Below, piece by piece: positions 41,339-49,894 of a stretch of DNA of 51,627 nucleotides (within the stretch, counting starts at the first letter, position 1; every line of letters begins with the position of its first letter). The DNA lies in assembly GCF_014649035.1 (NCBI RefSeq), contig NZ_BMSG01000044.1, positions 1 through 51,627 on the forward strand, read 5' to 3'. The notes below the pieces were generated by a model, which worked only from the letters and a program-made list of their open reading frames with translations, made no database searches and was not told the DNA's origin. Source of the stretch: Streptomyces sindenensis (lineage in GTDB: Bacteria > Actinomycetota > Actinomycetes > Streptomycetales > Streptomycetaceae). Made by a program: the position numbers and the translations under genes.

Positions 41339-42370
41339 ATGCAGGTGGAGGACACCGCGGCGGCTGCCCGGGTACGCGAGCCGGCGATGACGGATGTGGC
41401 GCGGCTTGCCGGCGTCTCCCACCAGACGGTCTCCCGCGTCCTCAACGGGCATCCCAATGTCCGGGAGCAGACGCGGCTGAGAGTGCGTGCCGCCATCGCC
41501 GAGCTGGGGTACCGCCCCAACCGCGCCGCGCGCACCCTGGTGACCGGCCGGTCCCAGCAGATCGGCGTGGTGGCGCAGAACTCGACCCTGTACGGGCCCA
41601 CCTCCATGCTGGCCGCCTTCGAACTGGCCGCCGCGGCCCAGGGCTTCGCGGTGAGTGTGCGGCGGGTGCGCGTCCTCGACCGCTCCTCCATCGCCGCGGC
41701 GGTGGAGCACCACCGCGACCAGCGGGTCGCCGGCATCGTGGTCATCGCCCCCACCGCCTCCGCCGACGAGGCGCTGGCGGAGATCCCGGCCGATGTCCCC
41801 CTGGTCGCCGTCGACGGGGACCCCGGCCGGGGCGGAGCCCTGGTCACGGTCGACCAGGAGGAGGGCGCCTTCGCCGCCACCCGGCACCTGCTGGAGGCCG
41901 GGCACCAGACCGTGTGGCACATCTCGGGCCCGTCCGACTGGTTCGACGCCGCCGGCCGGGCGCGCGGGTGGCGGCGGGCTCTGCAAGAGGCCGGCGCGGA
42001 GATCCCGCCCGTCAGTTCCGCGGACTGGAGCGCGGCCTCCGGCTATCGCGCGGGCCAGATGCTGGCCCGTATGCCGGATGTGACCGCGGTGTTCGCGGCC
42101 AACGACCACCTTGCGCTCGGAGCCATCCGCGCCCTGGCCGAGCGGGGCCGTCGCGTCCCTCGCGACGTGAGCATCGTCGGATTCGACGACGTACCCGAGG
42201 CCGAGTTCTTCTCGCCCCCGCTGACCACGATGCGCCCCGACTTCGACGGGGTGGCCACCGAGACCCTCAGCCTTCTGCTGGCCCGGATCGAGGGCGAGTC
42301 GGGGCCCTCGCTGCGCACGCTCAACCCCACGCTCATCCCGCGGGAGAGCGTCGCGGCTCCGCGCGACTGA
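41339..42370 (+). CDS. LacI-family repressor of the arabinose module
   Basis: 343 residues from ATG 41339 (GGCGGAG eight bases upstream); GTG 41306 is an alternative but lacks a ribosome site. Helix-turn-helix: AMTDVARLAGVSHQTVSRVL and RVRAAIAELGYRPNRAARTL, with hinge. Effector domain: IGVVAQNSTLYGPTSMLAAF, GIVVIAPTASADEAL, VPLVAVDGDPGRGGALVTVD, GHQTVWHISGPSDWFDAAGR, TAVFAANDHLALGAIRALAE, VSIVGFDDVPEAEFFSPPLT. Wedged between the importer and araB, with TGTTAnCGnTAACA-like sites around it, it is the probable L-arabinose-responsive repressor of importer, araBDA and the two arabinanases. Confidence 0.82.
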   Translation: MQVEDTAAAARVREPAMTDVARLAGVSHQTVSRVLNGHPNVREQTRLRVRAAIAELGYRPNRAARTLVTGRSQQIGVVAQNSTLYGPTSMLAAFELAAAAQGFAVSVRRVRVLDRSSIAAAVEHHRDQRVAGIVVIAPTASADEALAEIPADVPLVAVDGDPGRGGALVTVDQEEGAFAATRHLLEAGHQTVWHISGPSDWFDAAGRARGWRRALQEAGAEIPPVSSADWSAASGYRAGQMLARMPDVTAVFAANDHLALGAIRALAERGRRVPRDVSIVGFDDVPEAEFFSPPLTTMRPDFDGVATETLSLLLARIEGESGPSLRTLNPTLIPRESVAAPRD

Positions 42371-42404
42371 GCCAAGCCCTCGGTCGATCTTCTTGATTCC
42401 TGCC

Positions 42405-42473
42405 TGAGCACGCTCACATGCCCAGACATTCCTGTCGGTGGATGTCTTGACGCGCAGATTGTTAGCGATAACA
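42405..42473 (+). promoter_or_regulatory. araB promoter with two operators
   Basis: TTGACG (42447-42452), 17 bases, AACACT (42470-42475). The operator TGTTAGCGATAACA (42460-42473) overlaps spacer and -10. A second, half-conserved site TGAGCACGCTCACA lies at 42405-42418, 55 bases upstream centre to centre, allowing looping. Confidence 0.75.
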
Positions 42474-42511
42474 CTTCGGATGTCCTTCTACGAACGATCA
42501 AAGGTGGCTTC

Positions 42512-44188
42512 ATGGCCGACGAACCTGACTCCCTCGTAGTCGGTGTCGACTACGGCACGCTGTCCGGGCGGGCCGTAGTGGTGCGGGTCCGCGACGGTGC
42601 CGAGCTGGGCACGGGCGTCCATGCCTACCGTCACGGCGTCATCGACCGGACCCTGCCCGCGACGGGCCGGGCTCTCCCGCCCGACTGGGCGCTGCAGGTT
42701 CCCGAGGACTATCTCGATGTCCTGCGGATTGCCGTGCCGGCCGCGATCGCGGACGCCGGGGTCGATCCGGCCCGAGTGATCGGAATCGGGACCGACTTCA
42801 CCGCCTGCACGATGGTGCCGACCACCGGGGACGGAACCCCGCTGTGTGACCTGCCCGAGCTCGCCGGGAATCCGCACGCCTACGTCAAGCTCTGGCGCCA
42901 CCACGCCGCCCAGCCGCAGGCCGACCGGATCAACGCCCTGGCGCGGGAACGCGGGGAGAAGTGGCTGCCGAGGTACGGAGGGCTGATCTCCTCGGAGTGG
43001 GAGTTCGCCAAGGCGCTGCAGTTGCTGGAGGAGGCGCCCGAGGTGTACTCGGCCATGGAGCGGTGGGTCGAGGCCGCCGACTGGATCGTCTGGCGACTCA
43101 CCGGGGCGTACGTACGCAACGCCTGCAGCGCCGGTTACAAGGGGATCCACCAGGACGGCGAGTACCCCGCCGCGGGCTTCCTCGCCCAACTGAACCCGGC
43201 CTTCGCCGACTTCGTGACCGAGAAGCTGGACCAGCCCATCGGCCGGCTCGGCGACCGGGCCGGCGGTCTGAGCGCCGAGGCCGCGGCCTGGACCGGACTG
43301 CCGCAGGGCATCGCGGTCGCCGTCGGAAACGTCGACGCCCACGTCACCGCACCGGCGGCCGGCGCCGTGGAGCCCGGCCAACTGGTCGCGATCATGGGCA
43401 CCTCCACCTGCCACGTCCTCAACGGCGACACCCTGCGCGAGGTCCCCGGCATGTGCGGCGTGGTCGACGGCGGCATCGTCGACGGGTTGTGGGGCTACGA
43501 GGCCGGGCAGAGCGGCGTGGGGGACATCTTCGCCTGGTACATCGAGCACCAGGTCCCCGAGAGCTGCCACGTGCAGGCCCGGGCACGCGGCCTCTCCGTC
43601 CATGAACTGCTCACCGAACTGGCGGCGAACCAGCGGGTCGGTGAGCATGGACTGATCGCCCTCGACTGGCACAGCGGCAACCGCTCGGTGCTCGTCGACC
43701 ACGAACTGTCCGGGATGGTTCTGGGACAGACCCTCTCCACCCGGCCCGAGGACGTCTACCGCGCACTGCTCGAAGCCACCGCGTTCGGCACGCGCACGAT
43801 CGTGGAGACCTTCACCGCCGCGGGCGTACCCGTCGATGAGGTCATCATCGCCGGCGGCCTGGTGCGCAACGCGTTCCTGATGCAGCTCTACTCCGACATC
43901 CTCGGCATGCCGCTGTCGATCATCCGCTCCACCCAGGGGCCGGCCCTCGGGTCGGCGCTCCACGCGGCCGTGGCCGCGGGCGCGCACCCCGACGTCCGGT
44001 CCGCAGCCACCGCCATGGGCTCGGTCGACCGGGCCGTCTACCGACCGCGCCCCGCGGAGGCCGCCGCCTACGACCGGCTCTTCGCCGAGTACACCGCCCT
44101 GCACGACCACTTCGGCCGGGGCGGCAACGACGTCATGCGCAGACTGCGCGCCATGCGCCGCTCTGCCATCGAATCGAAGGAGAAGTGA
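42512..44188 (+). CDS. araB: L-ribulokinase
   Basis: 558-residue FGGY-family kinase phosphorylating L-ribulose to L-ribulose-5-phosphate. ATG 42512 follows AAAGGTGG. N-terminal domain: LVVGVDYGTLSGRAVVV (the phosphate-binding start of FGGY kinases, with the GT(L)SGRA variant of ribulokinases), IGIGTDFTACTMVPTTGDG (diagnostic for AraB), NPHAYVKLWRHHAAQPQADR. C-terminal domain: VAVGNVDAHVTAPAAG, MGTSTCHVLNG, VPGMCGVVDGGIVDGLWGYE and VIIAGGLVRNAFLMQLYSDI. It overlaps araD by one base at TGATG. Cytoplasmic. Confidence 0.95.
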   Translation: MADEPDSLVVGVDYGTLSGRAVVVRVRDGAELGTGVHAYRHGVIDRTLPATGRALPPDWALQVPEDYLDVLRIAVPAAIADAGVDPARVIGIGTDFTACTMVPTTGDGTPLCDLPELAGNPHAYVKLWRHHAAQPQADRINALARERGEKWLPRYGGLISSEWEFAKALQLLEEAPEVYSAMERWVEAADWIVWRLTGAYVRNACSAGYKGIHQDGEYPAAGFLAQLNPAFADFVTEKLDQPIGRLGDRAGGLSAEAAAWTGLPQGIAVAVGNVDAHVTAPAAGAVEPGQLVAIMGTSTCHVLNGDTLREVPGMCGVVDGGIVDGLWGYEAGQSGVGDIFAWYIEHQVPESCHVQARARGLSVHELLTELAANQRVGEHGLIALDWHSGNRSVLVDHELSGMVLGQTLSTRPEDVYRALLEATAFGTRTIVETFTAAGVPVDEVIIAGGLVRNAFLMQLYSDILGMPLSIIRSTQGPALGSALHAAVAAGAHPDVRSAATAMGSVDRAVYRPRPAEAAAYDRLFAEYTALHDHFGRGGNDVMRRLRAMRRSAIESKEK

Positions 44189-44850
44189 TGGACGCCGCCG
44201 ACAGCGTGAAGAATCTCCGCCAGACCGTCGCTGACCTGCACCGCGAACTGACGCGATACGGGCTGGTGATCTGGACCGCCGGAAACGTCTCGGCCCGCGT
44301 TCCGGGGGAGGACCTCATGGTCATCAAGCCCTCCGGCGTGTCCTACGACGACCTCAGCGCGGACACCATGGTCGTGACCGACCTGCACGGCAACCTGGTC
44401 GAGGGCGACCTGGCGCCGTCCTCGGACACCGCCGCCCACGCGTACGTCTACCGGCACATGCCCGAGGTCGGCGGCGTGGTTCACACCCACTCGCCGTACG
44501 CCACCGCCTGGGCCGCGCGCGGCGAACCCATCCCGTGCGTGCTGACCATGATCGCCGACGAGTTCGGCGGCGAGGTCCCGGTCGGCCCCTTCGCGCTGAT
44601 CGGCGACGACTCCATCGGACGCGGCATCGTGGAAACCCTCCGCGACAGCCGCTCGCCCGCCGTCCTCATGCGCAGCCATGGCCCCTTCACCGTCGGCTGC
44701 GACGCGCGTGCGGCGGTGAAGGCGGCCGTCATGGTCGAGGACGTGGCCCGCACCGTCCATTACGCCCACCAGCTCGGTACCCCGGACGCCATCGACGCGG
44801 CCGCCGTGGACCGGCTCTACGAGCGCTACCAGAACGTCTACGGCCAGTGA
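44188..44850 (+). CDS. araD: L-ribulose-5-phosphate 4-epimerase
   Basis: 220-residue class II aldolase-fold enzyme converting L-ribulose-5-phosphate to D-xylulose-5-phosphate. ATG 44188 overlaps the araB stop and has AAGGAG five bases before; GTG 44185 is too close to that site. Motifs: LTRYGLVIWTAGNVSARVPG (substrate phosphate loop GN-SAR), KPSGVSYDDL, SDTAAHAYVYRHMPEVGGV and VHTHSPYATAWAARG (zinc ligand His pair), then MRSHGPFTVG (third His). Third-to-last step of the pathway, coupled to araB and followed 19 bases later by araA. Confidence 0.94.
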   Translation: MDAADSVKNLRQTVADLHRELTRYGLVIWTAGNVSARVPGEDLMVIKPSGVSYDDLSADTMVVTDLHGNLVEGDLAPSSDTAAHAYVYRHMPEVGGVVHTHSPYATAWAARGEPIPCVLTMIADEFGGEVPVGPFALIGDDSIGRGIVETLRDSRSPAVLMRSHGPFTVGCDARAAVKAAVMVEDVARTVHYAHQLGTPDAIDAAAVDRLYERYQNVYGQ

Positions 44851-44869
44851 GCCCACGAGGGGAAGACCG

Positions 44870-46360
44870 ATGAACACCACAACCAAGCCGCAGATCTGGT
44901 TCCTGACGGGGAGCCAGCACCTCTACGGCGCCGAGACCCTGAACCAGGTCGCGGAGCAGTCGGCCAGGATCCAGGAGATGCTGGCCGCTTCCGGGCGGAT
45001 CGGCGCCGACATCGTGGGCAAGCCGGTCCTGACCGAGGCCTCCGCCATCAGGCGGACACTGGAGGCGGCCAACACCGACCCGGACTGTGTCGGGGTGGTC
45101 GCGTGGATGCACACCTTCTCTCCCGCGAAGATGTGGATCTCCGGGCTCGACGCGCTGCGCAAGCCGCTGCTGCACCTGCACACCCAGCTCAACCGGGAAC
45201 TGCCGTGGTCGTCCATCGACATGGACTTCATGAACCTCAACCAGGCCGCCCACGGCGACCGTGAGTTCGGCTACATACAGACCCGCATCGGGGTGGCCCG
45301 CAAGACCGTGGTGGGCCATGTGGCCGACCCGGAGGTCGTCAGGCGGGTGGACGACTGGGTCCGGGCGGCCACCGGCATCCACCGCATGCGCAACCTCCGT
45401 CTGGCGCGGTTCGGTGACAACATGCGCGACGTGGCCGTGACCGAGGGCGACAAGGTGGAGGCGGAACTCCGGTTCGGCGTCAGCGTCAACACCTACGGCG
45501 TCAACGACCTCGTCGAGCTCGTCGACGCCGTGACCGCGGCCGAGATCGACAAGCTCGTCGGCGAGTACTCGGAACTCTACCGACTGACACCGGAGTTGAT
45601 GCGGGGCGGCGATCGCCACTCCTCGCTGCGCGATGCGGCCGCCATCGAGGCCGGTCTGCGCCGGTTCCTGGAACAGGGCGGCTTCGGCGCCTTCACCACC
45701 AACTTCGAGGACCTCGGCGGACTGCGTCAGCTCCCCGGCCTGGCCGTCCAGCGGCTCATGGCCGAGGGTTACGGCTTCGGAGGCGAGGGCGACTGGAAGA
45801 CCTCCGCACTGCTCGCCGCCGCGAAGGCCATGGGACCGCGGGCCTCGTTCATGGAGGACTACACCTACCACTTCGGGCCCGGCACGCCCAAGACCCTTGG
45901 CGCCCACATGCTCGAAGTCTGCCCCTCGATCGCTGACGCCCGGCCGTCCTGCGAGATCCACCCCCTGTCGATCGGCGGGCGTGAGGACCCGGTGCGCCTG
46001 GTGTTCGACGCCGCGGCCGGCCCCGCCACGGTGATCGGTCTGGCCGACATGGGCGACCGTTTCCGGCTCGTCGCCAACGACATCGATGTCGTCCTGCCGG
46101 ACGAGCCGCTGCCGTGCCTGCCGGTGGCGCGGGCCGTGTGGGAGCCGCGGCCCTCGCTGTCCACCTCCGCCGAGTGCTGGCTGATGGCCGGCGGCCCGCA
46201 CCACACGGTTCTCACCACGGTGGGCTCGGATGTGCTGCGTGACTTCGCGCAGATGGCCGGCACCGAACTGGTGATGATCGACGACAGCACGACGGCCCAC
46301 GACTTCGCGGACCGTCTCCGCTGGAACCAGGCGTACCACCGGCTCGCCCAGGGGATGTGA
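44870..46360 (+). CDS. araA: L-arabinose isomerase
   Basis: 496-residue Mn-dependent isomerase, first step of intracellular arabinose use (L-arabinose to L-ribulose); family length about 500. ATG 44870 after GAGGGGAAGA. N-terminal: IWFLTGSQHLYGAETLNQVA, a hallmark. Further: VVAWMHTFSPAKMWI, HLHTQLNRELPWSSIDMDFM, NLNQAAHGDREFGYI, FTTNFEDLGGLRQLPGLAVQ, GYGFGGEGDWKTSALL (metal/catalytic Glu region), FMEDYTYHF and MLEVCPSIADARPSCEIHPL. Ends the araBDA operon; a strong terminator lies 220 bases on. Confidence 0.96.
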   Translation: MNTTTKPQIWFLTGSQHLYGAETLNQVAEQSARIQEMLAASGRIGADIVGKPVLTEASAIRRTLEAANTDPDCVGVVAWMHTFSPAKMWISGLDALRKPLLHLHTQLNRELPWSSIDMDFMNLNQAAHGDREFGYIQTRIGVARKTVVGHVADPEVVRRVDDWVRAATGIHRMRNLRLARFGDNMRDVAVTEGDKVEAELRFGVSVNTYGVNDLVELVDAVTAAEIDKLVGEYSELYRLTPELMRGGDRHSSLRDAAAIEAGLRRFLEQGGFGAFTTNFEDLGGLRQLPGLAVQRLMAEGYGFGGEGDWKTSALLAAAKAMGPRASFMEDYTYHFGPGTPKTLGAHMLEVCPSIADARPSCEIHPLSIGGREDPVRLVFDAAAGPATVIGLADMGDRFRLVANDIDVVLPDEPLPCLPVARAVWEPRPSLSTSAECWLMAGGPHHTVLTTVGSDVLRDFAQMAGTELVMIDDSTTAHDFADRLRWNQAYHRLAQGM

Positions 46361-46580
46361 CCCGGGCCGAGGCGTGACGCGGCCCTCCCGCAGGAGGGAA
46401 GCCCCGCCCGGCCGGTCAGCCCGAGGCGCTCGCCGGTGCTCGCCGACGAGAGCCGCAGCGTCCACACCGAAGGCTGTCCACCCGGCGGGCCTGCCCGCCC
46501 GCCCGGCGGATCGCTCGCCGCAGCACCGAGCGGGGGTGCCCGGCGGGGGGTGCGCTGTACCGAACGGCCCCCGCCGGTGC

Positions 46581-46620
46581 GGACGGTGCCCCGACCGCGG
46601 ATGCGGCCGGGGCACCGTCC
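46581..46620 (+). terminator. Strong hairpin after araA
   Basis: GGACGGTGCCCCG (46581-46593) and CGGGGCACCGTCC (46608-46620) pair perfectly, extended inwards past one mismatch by CCGC/GCGG, leaving a 4-base loop. Confidence 0.85.
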
Positions 46621-47297
46621 GGGCCCGACAGTCACGTGGGTGGGCCGCTGCTGTGGCGCGCCACGAGGCAGTCCTGCGAGGAACCGCACGGCCGCCGCGC
46701 GCCGCTGAGGATCAACGCCCCGGACGGCATCCGGCTCCTGCGCCGCGGCCGCCCGACGGCTGTGCCTCGACCCCCGATGCGCCCGAGCTGTCTCTCGAAC
46801 ACCTGGGGACCCGGGCGCGGATCGGAAGCGGGCCGTCCTTGGTTCGACGGCCCGTATTCCCTCCGGCCCGTATCCCTCCCCCCCCCGTGGCCCCGCTGTA
46901 CGCCCGCGACAGCGCTTTTCCGCGCCCGTCCGGCGTGGGCCTCTTCGAGGTTCTGTGGTGTGCCATCGGCCACTCGACGGCACACCCCATGCGGCGCTCT
47001 GCCGGCGCTCGCCCGTCACTGTCACCGATGGCCTCGACGCACGGATCGAGCCGCCGGTCGTCCAGGACGGACACCGCCTCGCGGACGTTGTCTGTTCTCG
47101 TCGGGGCGGACCACCAGAGGGCCCACCCCTCCCGGAGCTCGACACGGTGCTTCGGGAGGGGCGGGCTGGACGACAGGAGTTACTGGGAGACGATCACTCC
47201 CGCGCACGGAAACGCGTACGCCCATGATCCGGGCATGCCCCACCCTGACGACCTACCACTGACGACAACAGCGATAGGCCGATCGAAGAGCCACTGC
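46621..47297. other. Gene-free stretch between araA and the GH43/CBM42 gene
   Basis: About 680 bases between convergent genes. Several overlapping frames exist on both strands but none has a ribosome site, recognisable domain or coherent codon use. A homopolymer of ten C lies near 46878. No RNA gene recognised. Confidence 0.5.
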
Positions 47298-48743
47298 CTA
47301 CGTGGTGGAGTAGGTGGCGTCGGCCCGGTCCAGCGCCGAGTTCACCGGCTGCAACTGCAGAAGGCTGTCGTAGTGCCGCAGGTAGCGGCCCGGGTAGTTG
47401 AACGACTCGAAGGAGAGACCGGCCGACGCGTCGGCCAGACCGGGCCTGCGGTGGTAGGAGGCGTCACCGGAGAACAGAGAGGATCCGTCGTTCCTCTCCA
47501 GCCAGACCTCGAACCCCTTGTGGCGCAGGTAGTGGCCGGGGAAGTTCGCCGACTCCAGGGAGACCGTGCCGTTGCCGGCCAGTCCGCTGACGATGCGGAA
47601 CTGCGAGTCGGCGAGGTCGGTGACGTTCGCCTCCACCCGGGCGCGCAGACCTGAGTGGCGGATGTACCGGTCGGGGAAGTTGAACGAGGAGAAGCGGACG
47701 GGGGTGGGGCCTTCGGCGACGGGTATGCCGAAGTTGGGAGTGCCGTCGCTGTTCCAGTACAGCTTCTGCATCCGGGTCTGCCGGTTGGGGTCGTTCAGCG
47801 GGTCGCCGTTGATGTCCCGGTAGGTACGGGAGTGGTAGACCATGATGTCCGACGCGCCGTCCTCGGAGACGGTGAAGGAGTTGTGGCCCGGACCGTACTG
47901 GCTCGTGGCCGTGTTGCTGGTGAAGACGGGCGTGGGCTTCTTGGACCAGGAGGCGGGGTTCAGCAGATCGGCCGTCCGGTCGGCCGTCAGGAGCCCCAGG
48001 CAGTAGTTGCTGTCGGTGGCACTGGCGGAGAAGGTCATGAAGACCTTGTCGCCCTTGCTGATGAAGGCCGGCCCCTCATTGACCCGGTGGCCTCTGGTCT
48101 CCCACGCGTGGGTGGGGGAGGCGATGCGGGCCGGGCGACCGCTGATGGTCCAGGGGTTGGACATCCGGGCGATGTAGATGCCCGTGCCGTCGCCGACCGC
48201 GGGGTCGGTCTGTGCCCAGCTCAGGTAGCGGGTGCCGTTGTGCACGAAGGTGGTGGCGTCCAGGGAGAACGTGTTCAGCGGCAGACTGATCCTCCCCTTC
48301 TCGCTCCAGGCGCCGGTGAGCGGATTGGCGGCACTCGACTCCAGGACGTACGGACGGATCGCCCAGGGGTCGTCGGCGGGGGCAGCGGCGAAGTAGACGT
48401 ACCACTTGCCGTCGATGAAGTGGATCTCCGGGGCCCAGATGTGTGCGCCCATGTCACCGGTGGCGTGCTTGGTCCAGATCGTTGTCTCGGGGGCGGTCGA
48501 CAGCCCCTGAAGCGTGGTGGCCCGGCGGAGGATGATGCGGTCGTAGGCGGGAACGGTCGCGGTGTAGTAGTAGAAGCCGTCCGTGTGCTTGTGGATGTGC
48601 GGATCGGCGCGTTGCTGGGCGATCGGATTCACGAACGTCGCCGCCGGGGTGGGCGCAGCCGCCGAGGCGGGGGCGGGTATACCGATCGACAGCACGGCCA
48701 GGACGGCCGACGCGGTGAGCAGACCGCGACTTCTGAGCCTCAC
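47298..48743 (-). CDS. Secreted GH43 exo-alpha-1,5-L-arabinofuranosidase with CBM42
   Basis: 481-residue exported arabinan-degrading enzyme. GTG 48743 follows GAAGGAGA. Signal peptide LLTASAVLAVLSIGIPAPASAA. Five-bladed GH43 catalytic domain (about 40-345): base Asp in QRADPHIHKHTDGFYYYTAT, WAPEIHFIDGKWYVYFAA, pKa-modulating Asp in SLDATTFVHNGTRYLSWAQ, acid Glu in RVNEGPAFISKG, GPGHNSFTVSEDG. The C-terminal AbfB/CBM42 domain (about 350-481) has three beta-trefoil repeats: FNFPDRYIRHSG, ANFPGHYLRHKGFEVWLE, FNYPGRYLRHYD with DRADATYSTT at the end. This matches the GH43_26-CBM42 enzyme of S. avermitilis (Araf43A). Its promoter carries an arabinose-type operator. Confidence 0.9.
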   Translation of the reverse strand: MRLRSRGLLTASAVLAVLSIGIPAPASAAAPTPAATFVNPIAQQRADPHIHKHTDGFYYYTATVPAYDRIILRRATTLQGLSTAPETTIWTKHATGDMGAHIWAPEIHFIDGKWYVYFAAAPADDPWAIRPYVLESSAANPLTGAWSEKGRISLPLNTFSLDATTFVHNGTRYLSWAQTDPAVGDGTGIYIARMSNPWTISGRPARIASPTHAWETRGHRVNEGPAFISKGDKVFMTFSASATDSNYCLGLLTADRTADLLNPASWSKKPTPVFTSNTATSQYGPGHNSFTVSEDGASDIMVYHSRTYRDINGDPLNDPNRQTRMQKLYWNSDGTPNFGIPVAEGPTPVRFSSFNFPDRYIRHSGLRARVEANVTDLADSQFRIVSGLAGNGTVSLESANFPGHYLRHKGFEVWLERNDGSSLFSGDASYHRRPGLADASAGLSFESFNYPGRYLRHYDSLLQLQPVNSALDRADATYSTT

Positions 48744-49055
48744 GGGAATCTCCTTCGTCGATGATGCGAGGGCGGCAGCGGGCCGGTGTCCTGCGTTCGC
48801 TCCGGGCGGGAGCAGCGCGGGCGGGGCGGCCGGGCCCGCGCGCGGGAAAGCGGAGGGCGCCGGGGAAGGCTGTGCCCACGAGCCGTGCGCCCACCCGCCC
48901 GCTCGGCGGTCGGCCCGGCAGCGGCCCTTCGAGGACGGCGCGGTCACGAAGGGTCTTTTCTGGACGACACGGCTCCTCCCGAGAACGAGTAGAGCGGGTA
49001 CGCGGTGAATCGGCCCGGCCCTCACCGACGAGCGGTCGAAGGAGGCCTCAAGCGA
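48744..49055. other. Leader of the GH43/CBM42 gene, no gene seen
   Basis: About 310 bases between the start codon and the operator at 49056. No convincing coding frame; likely a long 5' untranslated leader. Confidence 0.45.
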
Positions 49056-49089
49056 TGTGAACGTTAACAGTGCTTGTTCGTCGGCTCAA
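49056..49089 (-). promoter_or_regulatory. Promoter and operator of the GH43/CBM42 gene
   Basis: On the complement TTGAGC (49089-49084) is followed after 17 bases by TAACGT. The operator TGTGAACGTTAACA (49056-49069) overlaps this -10. It fits the same consensus as the araB and importer operators. Confidence 0.7.
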
Positions 49090-49248
49090 TCCCTCGGAAA
49101 CAACTCCTCGTGTCGGCCGAACTCTGCGGCGGGCGGCTCCTGTTCGCCGGACAAGCCCTGGCCAAACGTCGCGAAGCATTGACATCGGCCGCGCCGGCGA
49201 GGAGGCGGCGTGACGGAGGAGGGCGGTTCCGCGGTCCGCCTGTTCAGA

Positions 49249-49278
49249 TGCCGACCGGCAGTGAACTGCCGGTCGGCA
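49249..49278. promoter_or_regulatory. 30-bp palindrome beside an arabinose operator
   Basis: TGCCGACCGGCAGT (49249-49262) and ACTGCCGGTCGGCA (49265-49278) are perfect reverse complements separated by GA. It ends six bases before the operator at 49285. The two-base centre makes it a poor hairpin terminator but a good dimeric protein site; function unknown. Confidence 0.6.
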
Positions 49279-49284
49279 CACGAG

Positions 49285-49298
49285 TGTTATCGATAACA
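49285..49298 (+). promoter_or_regulatory. Perfect arabinose-type operator
   Basis: TGTTATCGATAACA is a perfect 14-bp palindrome and the best match to the shared arabinose consensus. It precedes the collapsed CBM42 gene and lies about 600 bases before the next intact GH43 gene. Confidence 0.8.
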
Positions 49299-49318
49299 GA
49301 AGGGGTTGTCGGTGGTGG

Positions 49319-49739
49319 ATGCGTGAGCTACGTTACGTGCTGCTCACCGCCCTCGGTCCGGCGTTCGTGCCCACCGCGGGCAAGCCGCTGACGAGGGGAG
49401 TTCGCGGTTGACCGCGTCGGGCCGGTCAGGGAAACCGACGCTGCCGGGCGACGGACACCGGGCGCCTTCTCGGTGGCCGCGAGAACGAAGGGTCCGGGCC
49501 GGCGGAGGCCGAAAGCACCGCTGCTCCACTGCGTCATGCCCTGCACACGCATGACCTCTTCGCTCTGCCGGGCCGCCACGTTCCCTCGTGAGCCGGGTCC
49601 GGCGGACCCGGACTGGTCGTCCTTCCGCTCCCTCAACCACCCCGCACGCCATCTCCGGCACGCGGGCCTCGCTCTGCGCGTCGATGAGGCGGTGAACGCC
49701 GGCGACCGTGCCGACGCGACCTTCCGCGTCGGGTACTGA
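49319..49739 (+). pseudogene. Collapsed CBM42-bearing arabinofuranosidase
   Basis: The segment 49590-49739 encodes DPDWSSFRSLNHPARHLRHA then GLALRVDEAV and DRADATFRVGY before a stop: this is the last trefoil repeat of an AbfB/CBM42 domain, directly comparable with the end of the intact GH43/CBM42 protein. Upstream, ATG 49319 opens a 30-codon frame (MRELRYVLLTALGPAFVPT) that could be the remains of a signal peptide, ending at a stop near 49410 (weaker inference). The catalytic domain is absent. With the perfect operator at 49285 just upstream, it appears to be a third arabinose-regulated secreted enzyme lost by internal deletion. Confidence 0.6.
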
Positions 49740-49894
49740 CCTGTCACCGATCCGCGACGGGCCACCCGGGCCACCCACCCCGGGGCCGCTCCTCGCGTGT
49801 GGTGTGCGCGAGGAACGGCCCCGGTGCCCGACCCTGACCGCTCTCCAGCTTCTTTTGCCCCTCACCCAGCACGACCGACGCCCCAGGAGGCACG

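Noticed and set aside
46621..47297. Coding gene between araA and GH43
   Set aside because: Frames on both strands lack ribosome sites, domains and codon consistency.
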